Source: Henckelia pumila (taxonomy: Eukaryota > Streptophyta > Magnoliopsida > Lamiales > Gesneriaceae). Taken from it: 64,000 bases of DNA. Positions within the stretch are counted from its first letter, which is position 1. Each line of letters starts with the position of its first letter. The notes under the pieces were generated by a model. That model was not told where the DNA came from. It saw only the letters and a list, made by a program, of their open reading frames with translations, and did no database searches. The stretch is taken from assembly GCF_033568475.1 (NCBI RefSeq), contig NC_133122.1, forward strand, positions 180,997,449 through 181,061,448, written 5' to 3'. Shown in pieces: positions 37,225 to 49,299 of this stretch. The position numbers were made by a program, and so were the translations under genes.

Positions 37225-40200
37225 TCTATCAGTGTTCTACACTTGGCTACAGTCATCCTGATTTGCTAACATTTTGCATACTCAGCTGAAAATCTCAGTT
37301 AGTACTTACGTAACTCTAGTAGTAGATCAAGATTAGCAGAGTCTAGGTTCCAAGCCTACGGTCAAGATTTCATCGTATCACTTCACATGTTCTACAAACC
37401 TGAACTAAACTAACATATACTCCTATAATTTAAATAAGATTCTTGGAACATATTGTAACGTCCCAAAATTTATTACCGAATTAATTGACAATTAAAATAA
37501 TTATTGAGTTGAAAAAAAATAATTATTACTGCCAAATGAGTTATAAAGTGTATTTACAAAATACACGTGACAATTAGTCAATGAGTTTGACTATTTCTGA
37601 ATATCTGATAATATTGGCATTTTGAGATAATTATTGAGATAATGGAAATAAAAATAATTATTTATGCCAGATAATTTAATTTAGAAGAATATTTGACCTA
37701 GTTGACTGGTAAAAGTCTTTATTGACTGGTCATGGTCTAAGTGAGACTCAATAATTAATTTGAAACATTATAAGTCTAATTGACTGGTCAAAGTCAACAA
37801 TTTCAAAAAAAAATAGTGTTAATAGTTATGGGGTGTGTGTACCAGAAAAATATCGGAATAGAGACTAATTTTACCAGTTGGATATCAAATAAATTAGTCC
37901 GGATCAGAAAATTATTGATTTGCTATAAATCGCAAAACATACACCGAAACACACTCAAGAAAACACAGATCAAAGATTTTCTCCCGATTTTTTTCCCCAA
38001 TATTTCGAGTTTACTATAGCAGTCCTCACGTTTGCCGTCGCCGGCCGTTCGTCGGAGCTCCGATCAAAAATCCGACCCGTCACTTTGTAGCCAAGATTGA
38101 GACGAGTCTATTGGTGTAAATAAATCGAAAATCCAACGGTTGGATCGCCGGGAAATGGACGATGAACAGACGAGTTTGGCGAAGGTACTATTCATCGTCT
38201 TTTTCGTCTGAAAATGCGCTATTCGAGCTCATTTTTGTTGCTTTTAAAGCTGTTAAACAATTCTATGAGATGGGTAGAACATTTTCCTAGCTTTTAGTAG
38301 CTTATTTCGACGTAAATTGTGTAGATCAGAGCAAAACCAAGTCGCCGGAATCGGACTGTAAATCGCTGATCTACGGTGCGTCGGACCACCATTCCGTTCG
38401 TGGATTATACGGTTGGAATCGTCTCGTTGAGAGCTACAAGCCTGCCAAATTTCATAATTTTTGGAGCACGTTTGAATCGCCGCCGCCGCTTCAATTTTCC
38501 CGCGACCTCCGACGAGTTAACCATTTTGATCGTCTCGACGTGATAGATCCGAATATCCAAGTTTCGAGTCGTGATTCAAAATCGTTAAGCGGTGAGAGCG
38601 CAATTAAGTTCGATAATTTTTTGTCAAAGTTTGACCAGAGTTGACCAGGGTTGACTTTTGACCATTATATGATTTTTCGCAGATCGAAAGCCCGTTGAGG
38701 ATAATTAGAGGCAGAAATCAGCAGATTAGGGATTTGATCTTCCAGAATTAGATAATTATGAGATTTCCGAGTCCCGATATGCGCAACCGCAACTGTATAG
38801 GTTTTTCGTGCATTTTAAACGCAAAGGCATGTTATACTCTTCCTTGCTCACAACGTTTAGATCAGTATATTCACTGTTTTGGTTATTAAATTGTGTTGTT
38901 GCATTTATATGTGGATATGACAGCTCAAATTTTAACTCATGCATTATTCACGTTTTTATGTATTGTGAATTATTTTTCTGCCATGGCTAGGTCTTAGTTG
39001 TTGTTCAATGGTTGATGGTTGGATTAGGTCCCTTTGGGTGTTGGTTTAAGATGTCTTGAACTAGTGTCGGCTAGGTGAACAGTTGGATGGTTGTAAGGGT
39101 GGTCTATCTAGTGGGCAGCTCAGACAGGGCTCGGACGAGTGGGTTGTCCGGTTCGGGTAAAGTGTATTAGGGTCATATGTTATGGTTTGGTTCCAGATTA
39201 TTTTATTTTGGGCCGGGTAATTTATTTAGGAGTCCAAGTGTTTGGTTTATTCATTGGGTCAATTTTGTTATTGGGCCTAAGATATTTATTGGACTTAATT
39301 TATTTATTGGGTCTAAGATGTTTATTGGGGTTAGTTGTTTATTTGGGATAAAGTGTTATTTGGGCTTGAATGAATTGATTTAGTTATTGAGCCAAGCTTA
39401 TTGGGCTTAAGATATTTATTGGAGGTTTAATTTAATAATAGAGCTAAATATGTTAACGAGCCTAAGTTGTTTAATTATTTGGTTGGGCTAAGTTCAAAGT
39501 TGGACTAAGTACTATTGTGCCAATCTAAGTCTGATTGGGTCATTTTAAGTGTGATTGAGCTAGTATAAGTATTTTTGGGCCAATATAAATGTTAATGAGC
39601 CAGTCTAAGTTTATGGGCTTTAGTTAAGGGGCAGCAACTCGAGCTAGCCAGTGACAAACAAAATAGTCCGTAAATATATATTTAATAGATGTATATGTAT
39701 ATTTTGATATAAGTATGATTTTTATTATGAAAAATGAATTAAATATATATTTACGGGCAAAATTTTAAGAAAATGATATTTCTAAGTTCATGCATGTATT
39801 TTATGATGAGATAACGGGCATGTAAAGAAAATATTTTTAAGAAGTTGAAGTGATTTGTGACAAACACGGGACTGGAGGTCGGGATACCGGGCCCGATGAC
39901 CTTTTCACTTACGATTATGAGCCTATGGATCCCAAAGGTTGGGTGAAGTGGCATAGGGCATTAGGGGTACACCCCACAGGCCGCCACCACGTACGATGGA
40001 TTTAGATTGATCAATCGAATTAGGTTACACTTCACTGATATGACCCACAGAAAATGATTTTTATGTTTATGACATGTCAATGCTTATGTTATGATATAGA
40101 TTACGACGCAATTTTTGCATACAATTTTACGATCATGCATGCATTAGAATCCTTAGGTTATTTTTATATGCGTTATGTGCTTGCATGTGGTTTTATTTAG

Positions 40201-41036
40201 TAGTACTTGTTATTAAAGGTAGAGAATGCTGGGCCTTTAGGCTCACTAGATCTGAATGGTGTGCAGGTGAAATTTATGTTATTCAGGAGGTTGTGGTCCC
40301 GACTGGTGGTGAAGACCTCTGTGCATTCGTGGCAAGCTAGCACACCCGTGACCTTCGCGCTTTTATGTTTCAATGATTATGAGATTGTATCAAACTATTT
40401 TCCGCATCTTACGTTATTGATTATTTACGCATGGATTTATATTGTGTTCGAGTATTTAAGTATTGACATGAAATCGCTTTTTATTATGTATTAAATTTTA
40501 TGAAAATATATTTTAAGTATAGATGCATATATGTAATATTTAAAAAAAAAATTCCTTCGAGTCTGGTTCGTTTCACATATCTTCGTCCGTCGTTAGGCCG
40601 CTGATATCGAAAACCTAGTTTCTACTCTCAACTGGATGCTATTCCAAAAGCACCTCATTTATATCGTCGGGCCCTCAATTATAGACTGATGGTTCGAAAA
40701 TCACTCTGAATTTGTGCTTAAAACTCAGGTAAGGACCCTTATTTATAGGCCAGGGATCGGTAGTTTTGATCTGGGTTCGGAAGTTCCGATCTCTGCATGC
40801 AATCCACGTGTACTGAGCATTTTTGACACCTGGTTCCCGGTTGAGTTCGGTCCTTCCGAACTCGTTTGGCTGCTTCCAAACTGTCCGAGACCCCCGAGAC
40901 CCTTCCTACCATTTTCGGATGTTCTGAAGCTGATTTTACAATTATTTTCATCAAATAATGACTTCTTAATCATGTTTTGCCACTTTCAAAATTATATATC
41001 ATATTCTAACATGTAAAGTGGAACTCGGGTTACTAC
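37225..41036 (-). mobile_element. Old gypsy-type LTR copy split by a solo LTR
   Basis: Segments at about 37285-37453 and 40576-41036 match, with much divergence, successive parts of the solo LTR at 45237-46572. Examples are GCATACTCAG..., CTTCGTCCGTCGTTAG and the end GGTTACTACA. The two segments join across the CATAT target site of the LTR at 37454-40575. It is therefore an older LTR that was hit by a later insertion. The left limit is uncertain. Confidence 0.65.
37454..40575 (+). mobile_element. Solo LTR, 3.1 kb, gypsy-like
   Basis: Begins TGTAACGTCCC and ends CGTTTCA, flanked by a perfect 5-bp duplication CATAT (37449-37453 and 40576-40580). No primer site or purine tract adjoins it, so it is a solo LTR left by recombination. 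A diverged copy in the other orientation lies at 42654 to about 45160. The length and TGTAACG end suit a chromovirus (Del/Tekay-like) family, but that assignment is inference. Confidence 0.85.
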
Positions 41037-41039
41037 ATA

Positions 41040-41160
41040 AAAATGTAGCGACTCGCCCGGTAATTCCAAAGTTCGGGATTCATATTTTAATCTCATTTAA
41101 TCCTTTCATCATGTACTTATTAACCCTTAATCATGTTTAACATTTAATTAACTTAAAACA
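41040..41160 (-). repeat. LTR fragment
   Basis: TGTAGCGACTCGCCCGGTAATTC and the bases after it resemble the plus-strand start (TGTAGTGACCCTTACCCGG) of the LTR at 45237-46572. Only about 120 bases are kept. Confidence 0.45.
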
Positions 41161-42640
41161 TGGTACATGTTACTACATTTTTCTTGGTGCGCTTGCTCTA
41201 CCTTAGCTTGGGAAGACTTCATCTCCTCCTTCAACTTCTGGATCTCCATCTCATGACCCCTCTTTAGCTGCTGGAGCTCCTCCTCCTTCTTCATCAGTAG
41301 CTCATCATATTGAGCCTTCAACTCTTGCAGCTCCTGAGCACGTACTTCTTGTAACTCCTCAATCTTGGTTGAAAGTTCGTCAATGATGGACTTGTTCTTC
41401 GAGTTTTCATGGATGGTCTTTTTGAAGAAGCCGACGCATGCAACCAACTCCCATAAATACATGGCAACCTGAAACAAAAGATCAAATATGAACATTGTGA
41501 GAATGAAGTTATAGCACTTGAGTATAAAGAATGAAACTGAATAAGGGAGAAAGAGAGCTTACACTTGAGATGATACTGCAAGTGCTATTGATGACATCGA
41601 GGTACTCGAGAGAGTTCAGGAACGGAACATCGGTAGTATAGAGAAGATTGTATAGCAACCCATACGCAATATGATTGGGATCACGTCCCACGATGGTCGA
41701 CTTTGAGGTATACAAGTGGTATATGCTCGGACCCGAGTGATGGCCGCTTGGATGGCCGAACTCTGTTTCGTTTGAAGAGGAGAGGGATGCAATCGAAGTC
41801 GTAGAGAGCTTATGCTTTCTTTGGATTGGACTGATCGAAGGGCTTGGACTGGCAGGAATCTTCTCCTTACCATGAGTGCGAAAAGTCTTGACTTGTGGAG
41901 AAGTATGAGAGTTGAACTTCTTGGAGGGTTTCTTAGGTGGAACTTGCTTCTTTTTGGTAGGGGAGGAGGGACCTTCAAATTTCTTGACAGTGGCAGGGGC
42001 CTTCGCCTGTTTTTTCTTGGGCGGCTCAGCTTGGGAGTCTTTCTTGGGCTTAGAGGTGGTTGAAACCGGTTGTTTCTTGGGAATGGATGATGAACCACCA
42101 GCTTTCTCCTTCTTCTCAAGCTCGCGAAAGAATATGGGTAGATTAGTGTGGCATAAGAGATCTTCGGATAAAAGGTGAGGAATGCTAAATCACATATTTC
42201 CTAGTTTCTCTCGCATGCGAAGATACTCTTTGTTTTTGTTGAGGTTTTTGGGAGGCTCACGCTTAGTGAAGGTGGGATACCACTCAGTGGTGCACTTCCA
42301 TTCTTCGGGGGGTTGGATGAAAACGAAACATTGTTTCCAACTTTTCACATGACTAGGAGCACCACCGAAAAGTTTGGGATTGGAACGAGATGCCACATAA
42401 ATGGACCCCTCTTTCGATTGACCCAAGACCAAGAAAAAAGAAAAAGTGGTGCAATCCACTTGAAGGCCCAAAGAGTGGAATAACATTGCGAAACTACAAA
42501 TAGTGCAGAATGCATTGTGTGAGAACTGGTCGAGGTGCACTTGATAGTAACTACTGAGATCCTTGAAGAAATCTGGCATAGGGAACCTAAGACCCGCCTT
42601 TAGATGGTGCTGGAAGAATGTATAATACCCAGGGGAGCTA
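41148..42640 (-). pseudogene. Remains of a gypsy-associated coding region
   Basis: Fossil coding sequence on the minus strand between two LTR pieces. The part at 42190-42579 resembles the putative gypsy-type transposon domain (Transposase_28-like: a LGL core and a SHVKSWKQCFVF segment). The middle is rich in lysine, proline and serine. The part at 41148-41495 is a strong heptad coiled coil (EELQEVRAQELQELKAQYDE). This combination is common in extra reading frames of plant gypsy elements. It appears broken, with a few breaks. I cannot exclude a host gene fragment. Confidence 0.5.
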
Positions 42641-42653
42641 GGTAGGGGCGATC

Positions 42654-42691
42654 TGAAACGCCCAAAAAAAAACTACTTTATCATTTACTTT

Positions 42692-42743
<52 letters not shown>

Positions 42744-45160
42744 TATATGTCCATACATATATATATATATATATCATACTTAAAATAATTTTACATAACT
42801 TAATATACACTATAAAAATATATAAATATATTAAATGCAATTAAATAACATAAAATTAATTACTAAATCATGATAAAAACCTCATGCATAAAAATCCCAT
42901 AACTAAATACTTTAAATAATACTTCTTCAACAAATCCATGCAAACTTGAAAATAAATACGTAAATCTAAAATCCATGCATACGTAAAAATATCTCATACT
43001 CATGCAAATCCATAAAATATTACTCATGTGCGGAAACTAAATACCTAAGTCCCTATCTGCTTGAACGCTCATACGCCTTCACCGTCAGTTGGGACAACAT
43101 CCTCTCCATTAAACTCATGCTCATCTGCACCATTTAAATTTAGTGAGCCTAGAGTCTCAACACATTCTATCCTTATATAAAAACATGAAATTACATGAAA
43201 GCACACATCATATAAAATATCGTGAATATATATACTTATACGTGCATGATCTTAAAAACATATGCATATATACATATACTGCTTAATCATAAACATTGCC
43301 ATCATACTTCATCATAAACATTACACTTGATACATCTCATAATATGGCATGTCTTAAATTCTTAAAACTCAACATGTTGTATCTATGTCGGTAGCCTCAT
43401 ACTTAACGATTGATCAATCATAAAAACCAACGTACGTGGCGGGAGGGGGTTTCCACCTCTATGATGCCACTTCACCAACACTCAATGTTGGATCCATAAG
43501 CTCATCTTATTCTTAAACAGGAAGGTCATCGAGCCCAGGTATCCCGGCCTCCAACCACCTCACTTTCCACCTTCACTTCAACTTCCTTAAAAAACTTTAT
43601 TTTTCTTAACATGCCATTAAACTTCACATAAAAATTCTTACATGATGCATGAACTTAAAAATCATCATTATTTTTTTATTTCATGAAAATTTGCCCATAA
43701 ATATATATTTAATTTATTTTCTTAAAAATAATACTTATATACTTAAAAATACATGCAACAATTAAATATACATTTACGAAATATTTATTTTTTCTAGGGA
43801 CTTGTTCGAGCTGCTGACCACTATATTTAAACTCATAAATTCCTAGACTAGTCCAATAATTTAAAATTTTGTCCAACATGACTTGGCCCAATAGTTCTCA
43901 TGGACCCCAGGCCCATGAAAAACCAATGGGCTCACTTAAAATATTATTTAAGCCCATTTAATTAATTAACTCAATCCAAGCTCATTAATTCATAAATTAG
44001 ACTCTAAACTAATTAATTAAAATACCCGAACCCGAACTAACATAATCCGGACCCACTTACTTGACCCATGAAATATTCTGACCCAACCCGAGAAGACCCC
44101 TGCCCGAGCCCCTGAACGCTGCCAGAACCAAACCTTCATTTCCTAAGCCCAACTTGCGTGCAGCCCTGAGCAGTTGTAGCAAATCCGTTCATTTCGCCTG
44201 CTTCGGACACTTTTGGTCGTAAAACCACCGCCCAGACTTAGCCAACATCTAGTCGGTCCTAACCCAACAAACCTGACCCCAAACCGTGCCTTATAGAAGG
44301 AGAAAGAACAAAAACAACACAGCCCCTCTTCTGCTCATGCGCGCAGAACGCAACCCCAAACTTCAGGCCTTTCGGCCACCCAGATATGGCCACCACCGGC
44401 TATAGAACCACTGTGAGGACCTTCCCCAAGGTCTTGGGGTTCTAAGAAACCAAACACAAGACCCTAAATCGACCTACAGCCCTGGAACAAACCCCTACAC
44501 TAAAACTGCTCAATCTGCGCGACCAGCTGCGTCCATGGAGTCTCCAGCCTAAACCAGCGACCAAGCAGCCTGAAACACCATCCAACCACGACCCTAGGGA
44601 CCCTAACTCAGCCCTCAACCCCCCTCGAACAGTCTTAGATCAGTAGCTATGCAAAAAACATGACTATGTACCATAAAACGTGAATTTACATGAAAATGTG
44701 AAGAACTTCATTCAAAACTAAAAATCATGCATTATCATATCATTCATATTTAAAAAATGTAGTATGATCTAAATGGTGTCCAAGAATGGATTCGAGACGT
44801 GCCTTTGCGTTATTTGCGCTCGAATTTACGTTACCGTCGCGTAAATCGTAGTCTGGGACGAACGAGTCATCAATACTTCGAGTTTCTCTCAATATAGACG
44901 TGAAAGTGTGTGTGAAGGTGTTAATGGAGGATGCTGATCAGATGGGAGGCGGCTGGAGGGGGAAACATGAATGAAGGGAAGGTTTTTGGGGCTAAAATCT
45001 TGACATATATTTGTTGGTATAATGGGTTAGGCTTAATTAAATAATTAATCCAGGTTTAAAATATTAAAGCCCACTATTATATCAGATTTAAAACTTAAAA
45101 TTTTCATAATAATAAATTAAGGCTTTTTGAAAGTGTCTTAAAAGCCCATAAAATGAGAGT
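42654..45160 (-). mobile_element. Gypsy-like LTR, diverged, minus strand
   Basis: Begins on the plus strand TGAAACGCCC (the minus-strand LTR end GGGCGTTTCA). Its section at 43380-43830 is an inverted, diverged copy of 39640-40020, sharing GGGATACC, GATGACCTT, TATGGATCC and GATTGATCAATCG. The two are the same family in opposite orientation. The right end near 45160 is uncertain and no target duplication is seen. Confidence 0.65.
42690..42772. repeat. TA-rich microsatellite
   Basis: Two long TA runs separated by short CACAT and TGTCCATACA interruptions. Confidence 0.9.
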
Positions 45161-45164
45161 GAAG

Positions 45165-45236
45165 AATGTTGGGCGAGGGTCGAGATGGAGGGGCGAGGGT
45201 GTAGGGGTTGAAAGGCGAGGGGCAAAGGGGCTAGGG
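45165..45236. repeat. G-rich minisatellite, segment 1
   Basis: Repeats built from GGCGAGGGTGTAGGGGTTGA. Segments 2 (46573-46645) and 3 (47526-47770) were once continuous with it. They are separated by a solo LTR and a hAT-like element. Confidence 0.75.
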
Positions 45237-46228
45237 TGTAGTGACCCTTACCCGGATCACCTACTAAACAGAACTTAGGCATGCAATTAACTTAATTAAA
45301 CAGATATCAGAATAAAACTGCGGAATCCATAAACAAAATATACAATCCCAAATAAAGGAATCTGTAATTTATCCAATAATATACAACCAAATCGAATAGC
45401 TGTATAAACCCAAAACAACAGTAATAAAAACCTAAGCGAAGCTCCAGCTGGCCAACCACTGACTAGCCCCTCCTGGATCCACCCTCCTCGTCCAATCGCA
45501 AACCTGCCCCATGGAATAGGGTGTCCAGAAAATACAGAGTACGAGACGTGAGCATAAAACGCTCAGTGCGAGAGTATGAGTATACATGCATGCAAAGTGA
45601 ACTTCCTATAGACTCGAGGTCAAGGATCAGATAACAGAGACAGACCGGGCCCTGGTATGTAGCACGCTGTGCCGTCGCTTCAGGAGGTGGCTCCCATACC
45701 GAGATAACCGTGGATACGCCGGACCCAAATCGATGGAAGTCCATCCACTAACAGGATAGGGTACAACCCTACTAACAGACATCTCGAAAGAGATACAACA
45801 AGATGCAAATGAATGCAGCATAATATCATGGCATATAAATCATGCAGTCACATAATACATGCATACTCAGTCAGGATATCTCGAACAGTACTTTCGTACC
45901 TCAAAACAGTGCAAGCTCTACCAACTCTAGGTCCACGCCTATAGTCTGCTCTACACTGCCAAATGATACTACTATCATTAAAGCGCTCTAACAGTCTTAA
46001 CTAAGCTATTGCATACTCCTAAATATTTATAGGAAGCAAAAGCTATACCTTCGTCCGTCGTTAGCCCTTTGATGTCGATGCCTCCAGAACTTGGGCACAA
46101 CTCCGCTACGACTACCGAATGCCTCGCCGACCTCCGGACCAAGCCTAAGAAGACTAGAACAGCTCCAAAAGGACTAGAAAGTAAAGGAGAACTCGGAATT
46201 GGTAAATGAAAGTGAAGCCTCGGCCTGC

Positions 46229-46238
46229 TATTTATAGA
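46229..46238 (-). promoter_or_regulatory. TATA box of the solo LTR
   Basis: The minus strand reads TGTCTATAAATAGCAGG. It lies 5 bases downstream of the palindrome array and marks the likely U3/R promoter. Confidence 0.6.
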
Positions 46239-46242
46239 CAAC

Positions 46243-46510
46243 GATCGGAACTTCCGATCCTCGATCGGAACGTCCGAACCTCGATCGGAACGTCCGATCC
46301 TGCCATCGGAGCTTCCGAAGATCCTGATCTGCCACGTGTCAAAATATCACTTGTTGATTCCGGATAGGGGTGATCGGAGCTTTCGGTCCTGATCGGAGCT
46401 TCCGATCTTGCCACACGTCATACCTGACGTAATATCGATCGGAGCTTCCGATCCTGTTCGGAGCTTCCGATCCTGATCGGAGCTTCCGATCTCACCTTCG
46501 GAGCTTCCGA
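46243..46510. repeat. Array of palindromic TCGGAnCTTCCGA motifs
   Basis: About ten copies of a 13-base near-palindrome, TCGGAACTTCCGA or TCGGAGCTTCCGA, with variants such as TCGGAACGTCCGA. They are spaced unevenly over 270 bases directly upstream of the LTR TATA box. Two diverged copies occur in the older LTR at about 40786-40860. The layout suggests binding sites for a dimeric regulator, but no known factor is recognised. Confidence 0.7.
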
Positions 46511-46572
46511 ACTCTACCCAAGTAATTATGATTAATTCTTTTAATTACTCAATTAGGGTACGAGCTACTACA

Positions 46573-46645
46573 TATGGTGTAGGAGTCGAGGGGCAAAGCG
46601 AGGGTGTAGGAGTCGAGAGGCGAGGGTTGAAGGGTGAAAGGTTTG
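46573..46645. repeat. G-rich minisatellite, segment 2
   Basis: Continuation of the GGCGAGGGTGTAGGAGTCGA repeat between the solo LTR and the hAT-like element. Confidence 0.75.
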
Positions 46646-47059
46646 CAGGGGCGGATCCAGGATGTAAGGTTTGGGGGGGCCGCATATAAAGTGACGACAA
46701 TGTTTGGCGGTGTCGGAGCTACCAATTTCCAGCGAGGACTATTAGTTTCGCTCTTTTGACTGGCGTTATTTTCTTAAAACTTTATGTTTGAGTGTTTAAT
46801 GTATAAAAAGGAAAAAAAATTATGAAACTTTCTGTTCGAGAGCCACAAGATTTGTCACTATTAGTGAAATCAAATTTGAACTTAATAAAAATCCTAATTT
46901 TTGTGTCATTTTATATTTTATTTTAAAATTTTAATTTAAAGTTCGAAAGTATTTTTTATTACTAATTTTTAGACCTTTTTCAATTCGAAAGAATTTAAAA
47001 TAAAAATTTAAAAGTAAAGTTTTAATTTTATAGGAAATACCCAATTTTAACGTCAATAC

Positions 47060-47061
<2 letters not shown>

Positions 47062-47142
<81 letters not shown>

Positions 47143-47150
47143 TAATAATA
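47062..47150. repeat. AAT trinucleotide microsatellite
   Basis: About 28 AAT units, nearly uninterrupted. Confidence 0.95.
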
Positions 47151-47307
47151 GAAATAATTCAATTTAATAAAGGCTTAATAATAGACATTAAAATTGACAC
47201 AATTAAAAAATATTGACGATGTGTCAATTAATACATGAGCCCAAGAAAAATAATAAAAAAATTGAAAAATTTTGAAAAGAGGAAAATTTTTTAAAAAAAT
47301 TGAATAG

Positions 47308-47400
47308 AGGTCATCAAGAGATTTGAACCGTGAGCCTCCCTTTCTATTGCCTAAATAAAAATGACACTGTCATCTAGGCTAAAGGCCTAACTATTAACTG
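47308..47400 (-). other. tRNA-like segment in a transposon
   Basis: On the minus strand a GGTTCAAATCTC B-box-like motif lies downstream of a TAGCCTAGATGA A-box-like motif. It does not make a full cloverleaf. It may be the head of a SINE or a tRNA fragment inside the hAT-like element. Confidence 0.3.
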
Positions 47401-47408
47401 AGATAGCT

Positions 47409-47447
<39 letters not shown>

Positions 47448-47525
47448 TTAATAAAAAGAATTCATATATAATGCTAAAAAAATTTAAAATTTCCGGGTGT
47501 GGGGGGGCCAATAGATCCTCCCCTG

Positions 47526-47770
47526 AAAGGGGGCGAGGGTGTCGGGGTTGAAGGGCGAGGGTGTCGGAGTCGATGGGCGAGGGTTGAAGGGAAAATGGGC
47601 GAGAGTGTAGGAGTCGAGGGGCGGGGGATGAGAGTGTAGGAGTCAAAAGGGGCGAGGGATGTAGGGGTTGAAGGTCAAGGTAAAAAGGGGCGAGGATTAA
47701 AGAGCGAGGAGCAAGGGCTGCAGGGGTTGAAGAACAAGGGGCGAGCCTAGGGTGGGACAAAATAAGAAAA
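47526..47770. repeat. G-rich minisatellite, segment 3
   Basis: About ten irregular copies of GGCGAGGGTGTAGGAGTCGA-type units. It creates a false proline-rich open frame on the minus strand (47374-47829). Confidence 0.8.
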
Positions 47771-48136
47771 ATAAAAATGAAGTAGAAGGTGGGATATTTA
47801 TAGAAGAAGTGTGGGTGAGATTTCACCATTCAAATTCAAAATTAAAAAATGGAGAGTGAGAGATGAAACTAGAGATGCGTGCAAGCTTCTACCTACCGGC
47901 CCGATCCCTCAACCAAAACAACTAATCCTGCGAAAGTCATCACTTTGTTGCACCGCGAAGATTTCGGGTTGGTCAGAGGAAATTTTGAATCACCGAGCCC
48001 AATGTCGAACTTAATGAAAATTAGAGAAGTGGTGGGTAGAAGATACATGATCCAATCTTTGCCTAAATTTTTAAATCAAGATACAATCGAGTTCTGAACC
48101 TATGATTCAACTCGACTTGGGAGGGAGAGACTGGTG
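47771..48136 (+). mobile_element. Probable Tat-type internal remnant with purine tract
   Basis: The 17 or so bases before the LTR at 48137 (GGGAGGGAGAGACTGG) are purine-rich, as expected of a polypurine tract next to a 3' LTR. The rest has no clear domain. Confidence 0.45.
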
Positions 48137-48414
48137 ATATCCCACGAGTGGGTCCATCACATGTTTGAAGCCCAATAAAGGCCCATAAGGCCATAAACAA
48201 AGACTAAAGTTCGAATCTCATTCTAAGGAATAGGGTCAACCCATAAAGGAAGTGTTGAAAAACAGGTATGTTGGATCTCAAGGGGTGAGGGAGAGCACTA
48301 TCAAGTTGGACCCTAGCCATGAGATCTCTAGGGTAAGTCAAGAGCTTTTATGACAATATGAAATGGAGAGGTGAAATTAGATGTGGAAAGTGTAGATGAA
48401 AGAAGTGAAGTAGG

Positions 48415-49266
48415 CAGAGGCGGATCTAGTATAGGATCCGGGGAGCCACGCCACCCCCACCCCCCGGCGAAGATTTTTAAAAAAAATTAATACTATATAT
48501 AGGATTTTTTTAGTTTATATATATATATATATATTGTTTGGCACCCTATAGTTCAATTGTTTGTCATTGGCCCAACAGTTGAACGTCTAGCTCTATGTTT
48601 TTGTACTTTGGCCCAAGTTCCATTATCCCTCCGCACATTTTTAATGATGGAGATGACTTTTTTTTTTTTTTTAATTTCTAAATTATTCTGGCCTTCACAA
48701 ACAAAAGTAATTTTAAATAATTAATAGTGTTCGCCATCTGCATGTCTCCTTTCTTGGTTCTAACCACAAAGTTGGAACTTATAGATAAGAATGTGTAATT
48801 AAAGTTAAAATTTTTAATTGATCAAAATTGGGCGGGATATATTGTTTCAGGTTTTTGTTTTAAATTCGTGCCCATTTTGCTCGTTTTTATTTCTTCTTCA
48901 GGGTTTTTTTCGTTGAATCGCACATCAAGGTAATTGATTGCTTCAATGAAGTTCATTGTTCCTGACATTTCAAACTCATCATATTATTATTTGTTCATTG
49001 AAATTCATTGTTCCTGTTCAAGAAAACTGGTTATTGTATTTATCATGATTCTTTTTTATACGTAATTTGTTGTGTGATTGAATACATGGTCAGTTTTAAT
49101 TTGTTTATTATTGTTTTTTCTTTATGTCAAGTTGGATTCCAAAAACAAAACATCAACATTAGGAAGAAAAACTTTAAATTGACACTTCATCTAGAATTGT
49201 GTTATATATATGTGAACAGCTAGCATATATATGTATATATATGTGCTATATATATATGTATGTATG

Positions 49267-49299
<33 letters not shown>

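Larger units (their letters stand above)
45237..46572 (-). mobile_element. Solo LTR, 1.3 kb, gypsy-like
   Basis: Plus-strand ends are TGTAGTGACCC and GAGCTACTACA. The flanks TAGGG (45232-45236) and TATGG (46573-46577) agree at 4 of 5 bases, consistent with a worn duplication. Neither end shows a primer site or purine tract. Read on the minus strand, an array of palindromic motifs (46510-46243) precedes a TATA box (46238-46229), so U3 lies at high coordinates. Confidence 0.75.
46646..47525. mobile_element. hAT-like non-autonomous element
   Basis: The left end CAGGGGCGGATCCAGGAT and right end, inverted, CAGGGGAGGATCTATTGG flank G-run motifs (GGGGGGGCC) next to both ends. An AAT microsatellite and a tRNA-like segment lie inside. 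The family has ends like the element at 48415-49499. The 8-bp flanks agree poorly. Confidence 0.7.

Noticed and set aside
26090-40580. The same CATAT duplication at the copia element and at the solo LTR at 37454
   Set aside because: The elements belong to different families with different ends; an AT-rich 5-base match is easily chance.
47374-47829. 151-aa proline-rich minus-strand frame
   Set aside because: It is the complement of the G-rich minisatellite plus transposon sequence and shows no domain.
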